A stretch of DNA of 64,000 nucleotides from Pusillimonas sp044464525 (GCF_044464525.1 NZ_JBIQLE010000004.1:124001-188000); one strand, 5' to 3'; shown: positions 44,734-51,712, counted from the first letter of the stretch. Translations and numbers: made by a program. Notes: generated by a model not told the origin, from the sequence alone.

Positions 44734-44951
44734 CCGGTCGCCTCGCAATCCCAAGCTCGGTATTCCCATTCCCAACTGGCTGCGTAGGGGCTTGCGTAAT
44801 AGACTCCCCGCCGCTCCACGTACTCCAACCAACGGCAGTCTCCTTCGGTCACGCGGACCGGAAACCATGCAAACTTGCGGTGCCAGTTCGTCAGGTGCTT
44901 GTGTCTACGTTCCCAGCGCACCTCGTACGCAGGGCCACAGTTGAATTTCAT
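44730..44951 (-). CDS. Small aromatic-rich phage protein
   Basis: A 73-residue protein (MKFNCGPAYEVRWERRHKHL...) rich in Trp, Arg and Tyr, seven Trp in all. GAGG lies 4-5 bases before the ATG at 44951. The start is one base past the helicase stop. The size and composition suggest a small nucleic-acid or protein-binding factor, but no family is recognised. Confidence 0.6.
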   Translation of the reverse strand: MKFNCGPAYEVRWERRHKHLTNWHRKFAWFPVRVTEGDCRWLEYVERRGVYYASPYAASWEWEYRAWDCEATG

Positions 44952-44952
44952 A

Positions 44953-46218
44953 TCACCTCGGATCAATGACCCGCGCCCGGTCCGCGTCGAACACCACCTC
45001 ACGTTGAGGGTTCTTGTTCGTGCCTTCCAGGTGCAGTTTGTTTTTAGGGATGCTGATGAACCGGGAGTTCTGTAGCTCGGGGCTGTTGGACTTACCCAGC
45101 ATAATGATGGCGTCCGCTGCTCCTTGCTTCCCAGTCTTACTGTCTTTCAGCATGTGCTGTTGGGGGTAGAGTTCCCCGTCGCCATCCGCCGATACTTGAG
45201 ACGTGGCGATAACTGCTGTGTCGTGCTTCACGGCCATTAGGCGTGCCCACTGGTACATGGCTTCCAGAGCCTGATCAGTTCGCTGCCCCCCGTTGGCTAT
45301 CTGTCCGCCGAACTTGATGTTGTCCACCATGTCCATGACCACTAAGGCAGAGGGGATCGTCGCAAGAATGTCCTCAACATCGTGCGACCAGTAGTCGTGG
45401 ATGTCGAACACCCGAATGATGTCAGGACGCCCGCCTACCGCCTCGGTATACGCTTCTCGGGTCCTGCCTTGCTCCTTGAGCTTGTACATTTCCGATAGCG
45501 TCATGCCCAACGCCGCCTGATAGACTCTGCGCTTGATCCGATTACCCGGTCCCTCGTTGTTCAACCAGATGATGCTGCGCTCCTCGTCGGGATAAAGCTG
45601 ATCCACCTGGGGAGCCATGTAGGTAATCTCCGACGCAATACATGTGGTCTTGCCTGCGTCGGGCCGTGCAGCCAGCACAACAAAGTCCCCCGGCTGCAAG
45701 GCGCGTGCATAATCCCCTATGGCCTTCAACCTCCAATGCAGGCCGGTGTTGTTGTGGTCAGTATCTAGGAGGTCGTCAATATCGTCAGTCACCTCGGGCA
45801 GCCGGACCTTCCGGTCTAAGGCGGCTTGGTGTTGATCGTTAATTTCACGGATGGCGGTCGTCAGGTCCAACTCACCATCCTCGTACTGCTCCAGAGCCTG
45901 AACCAGCTTGGCGGCAGTATCGGATTCAATGAGCCTTTCCATCAGACCGGCCTCGACAGCGGGACTTACCCCTTTGTCGATCTGCTTGAGGGTCCGCCCA
46001 TACAACGTCCGCTGCTCGTCGTTCAGGTTCTTATGCTTGAGGTTGAACCACAGGATGAATGGGCCGGATCGAATCTCATTGCAGTCCGGATTGGCTGCGA
46101 AGTACCGCCCGAAGTCCTTGAGGAGTACGTTCGTCTTGGTGTCAAGCGCAGCCTTGGGAACACTTGCTGCGTACTTCTCGTACCTGTCACGGAACCGAAG
46201 TAGTTGCAGCACAGTCAA
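44953..46218 (-). CDS. Replicative DnaB-type helicase
   Basis: A 421-residue RecA-fold helicase like the C-terminal half of T7 gp4. Walker A is ARPDAGKTT near residue 195, Walker B is ALVVMDMVDN, and TAVIATSQVSADGDG follows. The N-terminal 160 residues are helical and carry no primase motif; primase is encoded separately at 46394-47206, as in phiKMV. Start is TTG at 46218, with a strong AGGAGG further upstream than usual (14 bases), which may lower initiation. Confidence 0.92.
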   Translation of the reverse strand: MTVLQLLRFRDRYEKYAASVPKAALDTKTNVLLKDFGRYFAANPDCNEIRSGPFILWFNLKHKNLNDEQRTLYGRTLKQIDKGVSPAVEAGLMERLIESDTAAKLVQALEQYEDGELDLTTAIREINDQHQAALDRKVRLPEVTDDIDDLLDTDHNNTGLHWRLKAIGDYARALQPGDFVVLAARPDAGKTTCIASEITYMAPQVDQLYPDEERSIIWLNNEGPGNRIKRRVYQAALGMTLSEMYKLKEQGRTREAYTEAVGGRPDIIRVFDIHDYWSHDVEDILATIPSALVVMDMVDNIKFGGQIANGGQRTDQALEAMYQWARLMAVKHDTAVIATSQVSADGDGELYPQQHMLKDSKTGKQGAADAIIMLGKSNSPELQNSRFISIPKNKLHLEGTNKNPQREVVFDADRARVIDPR

Positions 46219-46236
46219 GTCTAGTATCTGATCCTC

Positions 46237-46329
46237 CTAAGGGACGAGAAGATTTAGAACGATAAGCAAGAGCATCAGCACATAGGCTGTAAACACTGCC
46301 CCAGGAGGGGGCGGGTTGTAGAAGCTCAC
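46237..46329 (-). CDS. 30-residue single-helix membrane peptide B
   Basis: GTG-initiated frame: MSFYNPPPPG followed by the strongly hydrophobic AVFTAYVLMLLLIVLNLLVP. The start GTG overlaps the TGA of the preceding 30-codon gene, so translation is coupled. Directly downstream is the AGGAGG of the helicase. Two consecutive, precisely overlapping membrane peptides argue that both are real. Function unknown; a host-membrane or holin-like role is possible. Confidence 0.55.
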   Translation of the reverse strand: MSFYNPPPPGAVFTAYVLMLLLIVLNLLVP

Positions 46330-46418
46330 GCCCAGCGCCTGATAAGGATGTAAAGCATGGCACCGATAAAGCCACCTAGGACCGACGATGCCGTTACGTT
46401 GGAAATGATTTCAAGCAC
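46326..46418 (-). CDS. 30-residue single-helix membrane peptide A
   Basis: GTG-initiated frame with GGAG 8 bases upstream, starting inside the last codons of the primase gene in another frame. The sequence MLEIISNVTASSVLGGFIGA continues to a second hydrophobic part and ends RRWA, a single membrane helix with a positive C-terminus. It ends where peptide B starts. Function unknown. Confidence 0.55.
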   Translation of the reverse strand: MLEIISNVTASSVLGGFIGAMLYILIRRWA

Positions 46419-47206
46419 TGCTCAATCTCCCGATTGGACAGGCACTTCGGGTCGGCCCTGGACTTGATCCTCCGGGCTTCGACGCCGATGCCTGATAATT
46501 GATTCACGATGGCTCTAGCAGCTTTGGTCCCTGCCGGGTCTGGATCGAGCCAAACTAATACGCGGGTATCCGGCCGGATGCTTGCCGCAACGTGGTCCGT
46601 CAGACTTGTACCCATTAGGGACCATGCTTCGGTCAGCTTCCCGACCCGGAATGCGCTCAGTACATCCTCGGTAAGCACGAGCGGATCACCTCGCCCGAAC
46701 TTAGCGACGAGGTACTGCTTATCTACTCGTGGGTTGATGTACTTAGCCCGACTACTTTTACGGGTCCACTCTGGATCGCGGGCTTGCCAATAGATGACGG
46801 ACTCCCCATCCATGACGGGTAGAACGACTCGCCCACTTGCCTCGTGCCAGTAGGCACCTAGGTGCGCTACGTCCGACCTGCTTAGTCCCGCTTTGAATAG
46901 CCACACTTGCGCCGACTGGGGCCAAGTGCTGATGTCAAAGTTTGGTGGGCCTGGAGGCGCGGTACTGCGCTCAAGGGTTTCGTCTACGGTTCGTTCCCGC
47001 GTGATCCGGGCCAGCCGTTCCTGCCAGGACTCAACGGGTTTGGACTCGATCCCAGGCTCACCACAGCGGAAGCAGTACGCACTCCATGTATCTCTGTTGT
47101 GTGAGACGAGTAGTGTGCGCCCGCCTCCGCAAGTGTGGTTGATCCGGGATCGCCCGCCTTCTGGCAGAGCTTTAGCTGCTTCTAGCCAGTCTTTAACTGG
47201 CAGCAA
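46394..47206 (-). CDS. DNA primase with zinc motif and TOPRIM domain
   Basis: A 270-residue primase like the N-terminal half of T7 gp4. The zinc motif is HTCGGGRTLL...AYCFRCGE near residues 24-49. The TOPRIM part has VLTEDVLSAFRVG (catalytic Glu) and VWLDPDPAGTKAAR (DxD). It makes RNA primers for the polymerase. Start is TTG at 47206, inside a 16-codon membrane peptide frame that ends just downstream. A separate primase and helicase is a phiKMV-like trait. Confidence 0.9.
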   Translation of the reverse strand: MLPVKDWLEAAKALPEGGRSRINHTCGGGRTLLVSHNRDTWSAYCFRCGEPGIESKPVESWQERLARITRERTVDETLERSTAPPGPPNFDISTWPQSAQVWLFKAGLSRSDVAHLGAYWHEASGRVVLPVMDGESVIYWQARDPEWTRKSSRAKYINPRVDKQYLVAKFGRGDPLVLTEDVLSAFRVGKLTEAWSLMGTSLTDHVAASIRPDTRVLVWLDPDPAGTKAARAIVNQLSGIGVEARRIKSRADPKCLSNREIEQCLKSFPT

Positions 47207-47243
47207 TGATGATGAAGAACAGGATTACCCATGCGGCCAACAT
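47193..47243 (-). CDS. 16-residue hydrophobic peptide between regulator and primase
   Basis: The ATG overlaps the TGA of the winged-helix gene (TGATG) and the frame reads MLAAWVILFFIIIAAS before TAA. It overlaps the primase start. It is short and could simply help ribosomes travel from the regulator gene to the TTG start of primase, but it is as hydrophobic as peptides A and B. Confidence 0.35.
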   Translation of the reverse strand: MLAAWVILFFIIIAAS

Positions 47244-47506
47244 CAGACAGCCTCGTACTCCGTGACGTGTCGTCGAGTCTCCGGGTTCCATACGATGTCC
47301 GATTCGCGCACCTCACCTGTCTTAACCAGCTCATTTAGACGTGCGGTAACAGATGAATGACGCATACCCAGTGCCTCTGCGATTCGGTCCTTAATGGCCG
47401 GACCATTATCTTCGAGCCACATGACGATCTTCTGCTGTTGGGTCAAGTCGGCCATGCTTGCACGCATGGCGTCGTAGGATGCGACTTGAGTGTGCGTAGC
47501 CAGCAT
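47243..47506 (-). CDS. Winged-helix DNA-binding protein, candidate phage regulator
   Basis: An 87-residue protein. Residues 25-80 read as a winged helix: LTQQQKIVMWLEDNG, a helix-turn-helix IKDRIAEALGMRHSSVTARLNEL, then a wing VKTGEVRESDIVWNPETRRHV. It resembles MarR/DprA-type wings used to bind DNA. It is the only clear sequence-specific regulator candidate in a prophage without a CI-like repressor. AGGAGGAG precedes the ATG at 47506. It could govern early transcription or lysogeny; that is inference. Confidence 0.75.
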   Translation of the reverse strand: MLATHTQVASYDAMRASMADLTQQQKIVMWLEDNGPAIKDRIAEALGMRHSSVTARLNELVKTGEVRESDIVWNPETRRHVTEYEAV

Positions 47507-47694
47507 TACTCCTCCTCCGCAACTACGAAAATTACGCGGCCTTTCACGCCCGTAAGCACTTCCCCACAATCCGGCAGTGCATAGCACAGCGGATCGTGGT
47601 GCCGTCCGACGCACCCGTCACATGGATTTTTTCGGTCGGTTGGAGCGACTGCCTTTAATACTACCGCGGTATGGCTTCCGAGTTTGATACTCAC
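47506..47694 (-). CDS. Small Cys-rich phage protein
   Basis: A 62-residue GTG-initiated protein with four cysteines in CDGCVGRHHDPLCYALPDC, followed by VLTGVKGRVIFVV. This matches a small zinc-binding type seen in many phage early regions (C-x2-C ... C ... D-C ... V-I-F). Function unknown. It overlaps both neighbours by up to four bases. Confidence 0.65.
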   Translation of the reverse strand: MSIKLGSHTAVVLKAVAPTDRKNPCDGCVGRHHDPLCYALPDCGEVLTGVKGRVIFVVAEEE

Positions 47695-47963
47695 AGTGCG
47701 CCCCCGATCTGCTTGGCCTCCGCGATCGCTGCAAAGCGCACGGTATCCAGGTTGATCTTCTCGCGGTTGAACCGATCGACACTGCGCTCGAACTCTGCCA
47801 CGGCAGAATCAGCGAGGGCGCGGGTCAGGTTCATGTCCTTGTGGGCACGCTTGACGCGGAGGTTCGCACCGGCCACGGCAGCACGCAGGCCGTGAATGTG
47901 AAGGCTCACCGCTACGCTGTAAACCTTACGGGTGATCCGGGTAATGAGTGAAGTCAGGTTCAT
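47691..47963 (-). CDS. Helical phage early protein of unknown function
   Basis: A 90-residue protein predicted to be almost entirely helical, with a basic N-terminal half (LITRITRKVYSVAVSLHIHG) and a C-terminal helix EFERSVDRFNREKINLDTV. No recognised family. It starts one base into the preceding gene's stop. Confidence 0.6.
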   Translation of the reverse strand: MNLTSLITRITRKVYSVAVSLHIHGLRAAVAGANLRVKRAHKDMNLTRALADSAVAEFERSVDRFNREKINLDTVRFAAIAEAKQIGGAL

Positions 47964-48358
47964 CAGATGGCCTTTAGTGTCCTGGGTTGCGATTCAAAAA
48001 CTTGTGGAGTTAAAACCAAGCGAACGATACGGAACTTATAGTTGTCGCCGTAACTGTTCAGCATGTCTTTTCGAGCTTCCTCCTCGGTGCTGTATAGGCC
48101 GGGATCGAGCCTCCATTCACCAGTCAACTGACTCAGGTATTGATACTTGTAGCCAATGACGCTCTCGCTGGCCGCTGGCTCAACTAGCTCAAAGCGATCA
48201 GTACAGAACCGCCGCCCCTCGCCCTCAAGTCCGATTGATGTGAGTTCAACATCGGTCACGACATACACCTTGTTCGGATCAACGTCGAAGATCATACTTA
48301 CGTCACTCATGGCTCGATTTTTCTTCGCCCGGACTCGATCACCCTTCTTGAACGTCAT
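47963..48358 (-). CDS. Phage early protein with SH3-like start
   Basis: A 131-residue protein whose first 60 residues (FKKGDRVRAKKN, then KVYVVTDVEL and RFCTDRFELVEP) resemble a small SH3/KOW-like barrel used for nucleic-acid or ribosome binding. The rest (STEEEARKDMLNSYGDNYKF) is not recognised. GGAG lies 7 bases before the ATG. Confidence 0.6.
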   Translation of the reverse strand: MTFKKGDRVRAKKNRAMSDVSMIFDVDPNKVYVVTDVELTSIGLEGEGRRFCTDRFELVEPAASESVIGYKYQYLSQLTGEWRLDPGLYSTEEEARKDMLNSYGDNYKFRIVRLVLTPQVFESQPRTLKAI

Positions 48359-48572
48359 ACACTTTCTCCCATTCCTGTTTGTCCTGTAGAAGGCGTAGCT
48401 GTGCGCGCTTACGCTTGTTTGCCGCCATTGCGTATTTCAGTTGTTCCAAGTACTCGTCAGCCTGCTCAAGTGCTTGCTCTAGCTCCTGCTCTAGTACCTG
48501 AATGCGATGTGCCTGAATGCGGATGCACTCCGACGCGAGGCCCATCGTTACGCGGGTCAGTAAACCTGTCAT
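48339..48572 (-). CDS. Coiled-coil phage early protein
   Basis: A 77-residue protein with a continuous coiled coil (IQVLEQELEQALEQADEYLEQL) ending in a basic segment (ANKRKRAQLRLL). It overlaps the next gene by 20 bp. Function unknown; oligomerisation and interaction with a host protein are plausible. Confidence 0.6.
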   Translation of the reverse strand: MTGLLTRVTMGLASECIRIQAHRIQVLEQELEQALEQADEYLEQLKYAMAANKRKRAQLRLLQDKQEWEKVYDVQEG

Positions 48573-48778
48573 GCCTGTACCTCTGCGCCGAAAGTGAACA
48601 AAGATTCGAGTCGCTTTAATTGTGTGTGTAGACGCGACTTACCCGGACGACGAACGAACAGCGACTCGGGTGCGTTCTCACAATGCGCTGCAATGACGCG
48701 ACCATTCTTATCGCGGGTATAGGAGACGAGCGTATCCCCGCCCGCCGATAATTCCGGCAAGTTGTTTATGTCGAACAT
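48569..48778 (-). CDS. Small phage early protein of unknown function
   Basis: A 69-residue protein (MFDINNLPELSAGGDTLVSY...) with a basic middle (RRPGKSRLHTQLKRL). It begins 8 bp after a 54-residue basic protein and overlaps the next gene by four bases. No family recognised. Confidence 0.58.
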   Translation of the reverse strand: MFDINNLPELSAGGDTLVSYTRDKNGRVIAAHCENAPESLFVRRPGKSRLHTQLKRLESLFTFGAEVQA

Positions 48779-48786
48779 GGGAACCC

Positions 48787-48951
48787 CTACGCAGTCATAC
48801 CTATAGCCTTAGAGAAGGCAAGGCGCATTTGATTGGTGCTGATGGCGTATGAACTGCGACGGGAGAGGATCGCCCGAGCGAATGCCCTGACATTACGGCA
48901 ACGCTCGGGAAAACGATGAGGGGTCTTACGATTGTGCTTTCTGGTGGTCAT
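48787..48951 (-). CDS. 54-residue Arg-rich early protein
   Basis: An ATG with GGAG 7 bases upstream opens a 54-codon frame: MTTRKHNRKTPHRFPERCRN and then RAFARAILSRRSSY. More than a quarter of the residues are Arg, Lys or His, so nucleic-acid binding is likely. It precedes the 48569-48778 gene by 8 bp in the same direction. Not recognised. Confidence 0.6.
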   Translation of the reverse strand: MTTRKHNRKTPHRFPERCRNVRAFARAILSRRSSYAISTNQMRLAFSKAIGMTA

Positions 48952-49003
48952 TTTATGACTCCGTGGTGTGCCGTCGTACTACCGGCATGTTGATGAAAAG
49001 AAA

Positions 49004-49144
49004 CTACGTAGAAACTACTGCCTTGCTACCTGAACCAACTCGACGGGACATTCGTTGATACCGCAAGTGTGCCCAGGAATCTTGGGTACCATCTACCCGA
49101 TCCCTGCGATTTGCATTGCGTTTGTTACGTCTTTTTATTGTCAC
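49004..49144 (-). CDS. 46-residue basic early protein
   Basis: A GTG start 8 bases after a perfect GGAGG opens a 46-codon frame (MTIKRRNKRNANRRDRVDGT...). It is strongly basic, with 14 Arg or Lys, and has no hydrophobic segment. The good ribosome-binding site in an otherwise gene-free 360-bp stretch is the main support. The next gene, also small and basic, starts 53 bp downstream, so the two may have related DNA- or RNA-binding roles. Confidence 0.55.
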   Translation of the reverse strand: MTIKRRNKRNANRRDRVDGTQDSWAHLRYQRMSRRVGSGSKAVVST

Positions 49145-49255
49145 TATTTGAGCCTCCAAGTAATACACGCCCACGCCCGGAGGCGTGCGCGACCAGACGA
49201 GGCTATAGAGTCAAAGGTACGGGTAAGATGGCGAGAGTTCGCCAGGGGAGACGTA

Positions 49256-49304
49256 GGTTGTCTTTTTTTGCTAACTGTATAGATTCACAGTCAAAAAGAC
49301 AACC
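49256..49304 (-). other. Stem-loop after the 89-residue early gene
   Basis: GGTTGTCTTTTT (49256-49267) and AAAAAGACAACC (49293-49304) form a 12-bp perfect inverted repeat with a 25-base loop, beginning 8 bp past the stop of the preceding gene. It may act as a leaky terminator or processing site. Confidence 0.5.
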
Positions 49305-49312
49305 CCTAAAGA

Positions 49313-49582
49313 CTATGGTTTGTTGTTTCGTGTGACGAATGGACGTGAGGTAAACACCTCGTATATTTCTTCTTGAGGCACAGTGACATAATCTCTGCCC
49401 TTTAGCCAATCGGCTAACCGCCGTTCGCTAGTAGGCGTCAGGTCGGCATCAGTCGCCAGATAACCGCGACCTGGAACGAATGCGCCGATAGGCGACTCAT
49501 AGCTGAAAAACAAGCGGGTACCATCCGCGTATTCGAGGATTACAGGATCGGCTTTGCCGTCTCGTATTCTTATTAACCTCAT
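49313..49582 (-). CDS. Phage early protein of unknown function
   Basis: An 89-residue protein (MRLIRIRDGKADPVILEYAD...), beta-rich at first, then helical (SERRLADWLKGRDYVTV). The start at 49582 has GGAG 9 bases upstream; a frame reaching 49615 has no ribosome-binding site. Not recognised. Confidence 0.6.
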   Translation of the reverse strand: MRLIRIRDGKADPVILEYADGTRLFFSYESPIGAFVPGRGYLATDADLTPTSERRLADWLKGRDYVTVPQEEIYEVFTSRPFVTRNNKP

Positions 49583-49682
49583 GTGGTGTTGCTCCTGATA
49601 GTGGTGCTTTCGCACTGCGCTATGCTAACAGGTTAATTACCATAGGAGCCCAGCTCAGTGCGCCCCTGTGGTAAGTATCCTG

Positions 49683-49703
49683 CTGCCCGTATTTACCGGG
49701 CAG
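49683..49703 (-). other. Hairpin downstream of the clamp-like gene
   Basis: CTGCCCG and CGGGCAG form a perfect 7-bp stem with a 7-base loop, 19 bp after the clamp-like gene stop. There is no T-run, so it is probably a processing or stability element. Confidence 0.45.
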
Positions 49704-49721
49704 TGCCATGTTGAACATTAG

Positions 49722-50369
49722 TTATGCGGGAACCTCTGCCCCGATACGGTTTTTGGCCCATGAGTGCCAAGTGCTCCACTCACATTTAGCCCGTATCGGC
49801 ATGATGGCCCCTACAAAATTGCCGCCCTTTACCACAGCGGACTCTATCCGGGCCGCTAACCCGTCGCCTGCATGTACCAAGCGGTAAGCCATCCAGCCCG
49901 CCTTAGATTCGGTCCAAATTTGTATGGCCTTACCTACTCGACTAAGTAGAACGTCATTGTACTGTGTGGGTCCTACTGGGACGCCCCCATCATGTGTTGG
50001 AATGACCCGTTGGTATTCAGGAAATTTCCCATCAACGGGTTTGAACAGCGTAGGTACCGCCGAAACGTAAAATTGCCAGAGTCCTTCGTCTACGGGTGTT
50101 AGGCTGATAATCCGCCCTTTCATTTGCTTTGCGGTTAGCTTGATTCCCTGTATCACGTCGTACGGGATAATCAGCTCGACGGTGCCGTCAACGTCGTTTT
50201 CGTGGTCCTCCCGGAACGCGCCCAATATGTGCCCGTCAGTCCCTACAATACGCGTTTCGTCCGCGCTTGCTTGAACCAATACCCCGTTCAGGTAATAGCG
50301 AATGTCCTTCTTAGCCGCGAACTCTACAGCGGCTTTCAGTGCTTTAACAGATACATTAATTGTAGTCAT
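49722..50369 (-). CDS. DNA polymerase III beta sliding-clamp-like protein (partial clamp)
   Basis: A 215-residue protein similar to domain 2 and the start of domain 3 of bacterial DnaN. Matching blocks are DIRYYLNGVLVQASADETRI and VGTDGHILG (DnaN: DVRYYLNG..., ATDGHRLA), then ELIIPYDVI, and DGKFPEYQRVIP (DnaN: DGRFPDYRRVLP). DnaN is about 366 residues with three domains, so one domain is absent and the rest diverges. It could load as a different oligomer, serve the phage polymerase, or act as a decoy that occupies host clamp partners. The family link is clear; the role is open. GAGG precedes the ATG by 9 bases. Confidence 0.8.
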   Translation of the reverse strand: MTTINVSVKALKAAVEFAAKKDIRYYLNGVLVQASADETRIVGTDGHILGAFREDHENDVDGTVELIIPYDVIQGIKLTAKQMKGRIISLTPVDEGLWQFYVSAVPTLFKPVDGKFPEYQRVIPTHDGGVPVGPTQYNDVLLSRVGKAIQIWTESKAGWMAYRLVHAGDGLAARIESAVVKGGNFVGAIMPIRAKCEWSTWHSWAKNRIGAEVPA

Positions 50370-50469
50370 GGTAGTTATCCTCTATAGGAAACGTGTTGTA
50401 GGCCCCTAGCGGACCTGAAAAGTGGTACATCAGGAAAGCGTACCCTTACGCCGATACGCTTTGCTGATG

Positions 50470-50488
50470 GCCCCGACCAATTCGGGGC
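50470..50488 (-). other. Hairpin downstream of an early gene
   Basis: GCCCCGA (50470-50476) pairs with TCGGGGC (50482-50488) seven bases after the stop at 50495. A second stem, AGCGTA/TACGCT, lies at about 50437-50460. Neither has a T-run. Confidence 0.45.
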
Positions 50489-50494
50489 ACTAGG

Positions 50495-50746
50495 TTAATT
50501 CCAAATACTCTCCGTGTAAGGTTTTGCTAGGTACAGATAGCACTGCTCCATGCTGACGTGCTGGAGTTCATCCCATAGGCGCTGTGCTTCGCCGATAAAC
50601 TCCGCTGCTTCGTCCCCCTGCAGGAAAATTTCATCCAAGAAATTTTGACAATCTTGAATTGATACCGTCTCATAGGCTGTATCCACGACAACGAGAACGT
50701 CGCTCATGGATTCCGCGTCCCGGCGCACGATGTCGATTAACTCCAT
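50495..50746 (-). CDS. Acidic phage early protein
   Basis: An 83-residue acidic helical protein (MELIDIVRRDAESMSDVLVV..., LDEIFLQGDEAAEFIGEAQ). GGAGG lies 5 bases before the ATG at 50746. Acidic early phage proteins often mimic DNA or bind host enzymes, but no specific match is recognised. Confidence 0.62.
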   Translation of the reverse strand: MELIDIVRRDAESMSDVLVVVDTAYETVSIQDCQNFLDEIFLQGDEAAEFIGEAQRLWDELQHVSMEQCYLYLAKPYTESIWN

Positions 50747-50757
50747 GTCCACCTCCC

Positions 50758-51066
50758 CTATCGACACGCCCACAATTCAGACAGGGCATCGTCAAGCCCC
50801 ATTGAATCCTTGTACGTGGCCGTAGCCCTGTCAGACCACCAGTAACCCTCTACGGTCCCGGTCCTGGTATTGATCCAGATATTAGGACCACCATAAGCAA
50901 CCAGTATTCGAGCGCCTAGGTACTCGCCGTTCTTGTTTACGACGTACTCAATATCCAGAACATCGCCTAAGTAAGCGAATGCGTCGATACTGTTCCCGTC
51001 GTCGTCTTCCATTCCCTTGGTCAAGTCATGGGCGATCTGGTCAACATATTTTTGAAGGTCTGACAT
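50758..51066 (-). CDS. First standard-size gene of the early operon, unknown function
   Basis: A 102-residue protein: an acidic helical start (LQKYVDQIAHDLTKGMEDDDG), then a beta-rich part (YVVNKNGEYLGARILVAYGG, WINTRTGTVEGYWW). AAGGAG lies 8 bases upstream. It is the first gene behind the 680-bp early control leader and so should be among the earliest products. Not recognised. Confidence 0.65.
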   Translation of the reverse strand: MSDLQKYVDQIAHDLTKGMEDDDGNSIDAFAYLGDVLDIEYVVNKNGEYLGARILVAYGGPNIWINTRTGTVEGYWWSDRATATYKDSMGLDDALSELWACR

Positions 51067-51143
51067 GGCTGTAACTCCTTACAGTGCGTTGCGGGCCTGT
51101 ACTGCACCCAGTATTAAGCCTATAATTTCTTGATAGGCATGCG

Positions 51144-51166
51144 ATAATAGGGTTATTGTTAACCCT
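51144..51166 (-). promoter_or_regulatory. Palindromic operator overlapping a candidate promoter
   Basis: AGGGTTA-TTGT-TAACCCT (51149-51166) is a perfect inverted repeat. On the minus strand it fills the 17-bp spacer between TTATTC and TATTAT (-10 at 51144-51149). The -35 match is poor, which fits an activator- or repressor-controlled start. It lies 78 bp before the first early gene. Confidence 0.55.
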
Positions 51167-51168
51167 GA

Positions 51169-51266
51169 ATAAGCAAAGACACTCTTAGGCGCGATTACAG
51201 CCCGTCTGTGCGGTTTATTCGACCTGCCCTAGGTACAGATATACCTAGATAAATGTCTTTGCTTAT
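51169..51266. promoter_or_regulatory. Nested inverted repeats in the early control region
   Basis: Outer arms ATAAGCAAAGACA (51169-51181) and TGTCTTTGCTTAT (51254-51266) are a perfect 13-bp inverted repeat. Inside, CTAGGTA (51229-51235) and TACCTAG (51242-51248) form another. The pair could be regulator sites or a folded leader. The inner segment resembles 52418-52475 as an imperfect direct repeat sharing GCGATTACAG. Confidence 0.5.
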
Positions 51267-51309
51267 GGGCCCTGTATTGTCGTTAGACGCAACAAGGCCC
51301 TAAGCCAAT

Positions 51310-51328
51310 ACGGAAAGATTCCGTTTTT
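51310..51328 (+). terminator. Rightward terminator-like hairpin
   Basis: ACGGAA and TTCCGT pair around AGA and are followed by TTTT on the plus strand. It would stop rightward transcription within the early leader; on the minus strand it is a weak hairpin. Confidence 0.5.
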
Positions 51329-51332
51329 CGAT

Positions 51333-51347
51333 GCATGGTGGCACCGA
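51333..51347 (-). promoter_or_regulatory. Divergent copy of the phage promoter
   Basis: The minus strand reads TCGGTGCCACCATGC, sharing TCGG and CCACCATG with the strong copies but with one base fewer between them. It could be a weak middle promoter for the early genes or a decayed copy. Confidence 0.4.
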
Positions 51348-51427
51348 CTACTTGCGCTTGCTACAGATACAGCTTGCCCATTGCAAACCATAGCGTAGTG
51401 CTACGTTCGTACCAATAGATACCAGTT

Positions 51428-51439
51428 TGTTAAAGAGCG
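51428..51439 (-). promoter_or_regulatory. boxA antitermination site
   Basis: The minus strand reads CGCTCTTTAACA, an exact match to the boxA consensus YGCTCTTTAACA of bacterial rRNA leaders. It lies about 270 bp downstream of the sigma70 promoter at 51713. A small stem CGTA-GCAC-TACG follows about 20 bp later. It should load NusB/S10-type antitermination complexes on the early transcript. Confidence 0.7.
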
Positions 51440-51475
51440 AGTACTGCTAAAGCCTCGAAGGGCGTAAAAAGTGAA

Positions 51476-51504
51476 GTTATACCGGGTAAGTTTTCCCTCG
51501 GTAA
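51476..51504 (-). promoter_or_regulatory. Candidate second host promoter
   Basis: On the minus strand TTACCG (51499-51504) and TATAAC (51476-51481) are 17 bp apart. The -10 is good, the -35 moderate. It lies between the main early promoter and boxA. Confidence 0.45.
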
Positions 51505-51712
51505 CGCTTGCACGATGCGGTATTTGTCATACCTGCTTCCGTAATACTTTTCGACTAACCGAACTAGTCTCTATCACTAAGTTCTTGTCGGCCAGTATTG
51601 CGATTTATAGTCATCTTTTTCTACTTGCTGGACTCTTGCCCTAGGCGTTCGTCTGTTCTGACTATGTGGTGTTAGGGACGTTGCCATCAGTTGCTAATCA
51701 CCTTGGAACGGC

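Noticed and set aside
46187..46375. 62-codon minus-strand frame between primase and helicase
   Set aside because: It lacks a ribosome-binding site and is out of frame with two precisely coupled 30-codon membrane peptides that explain the same DNA better.
49055..49282. 75-codon plus-strand frame
   Set aside because: No ribosome-binding site, opposite to the operon, and the minus strand here carries a better small gene with GGAGG.
50365..50376. GTCATGGTAGTT at the start of the clamp-like gene, resembling the reverse of the promoter
   Set aside because: The ATG is the gene's own start codon and the GGCACCC half is absent.
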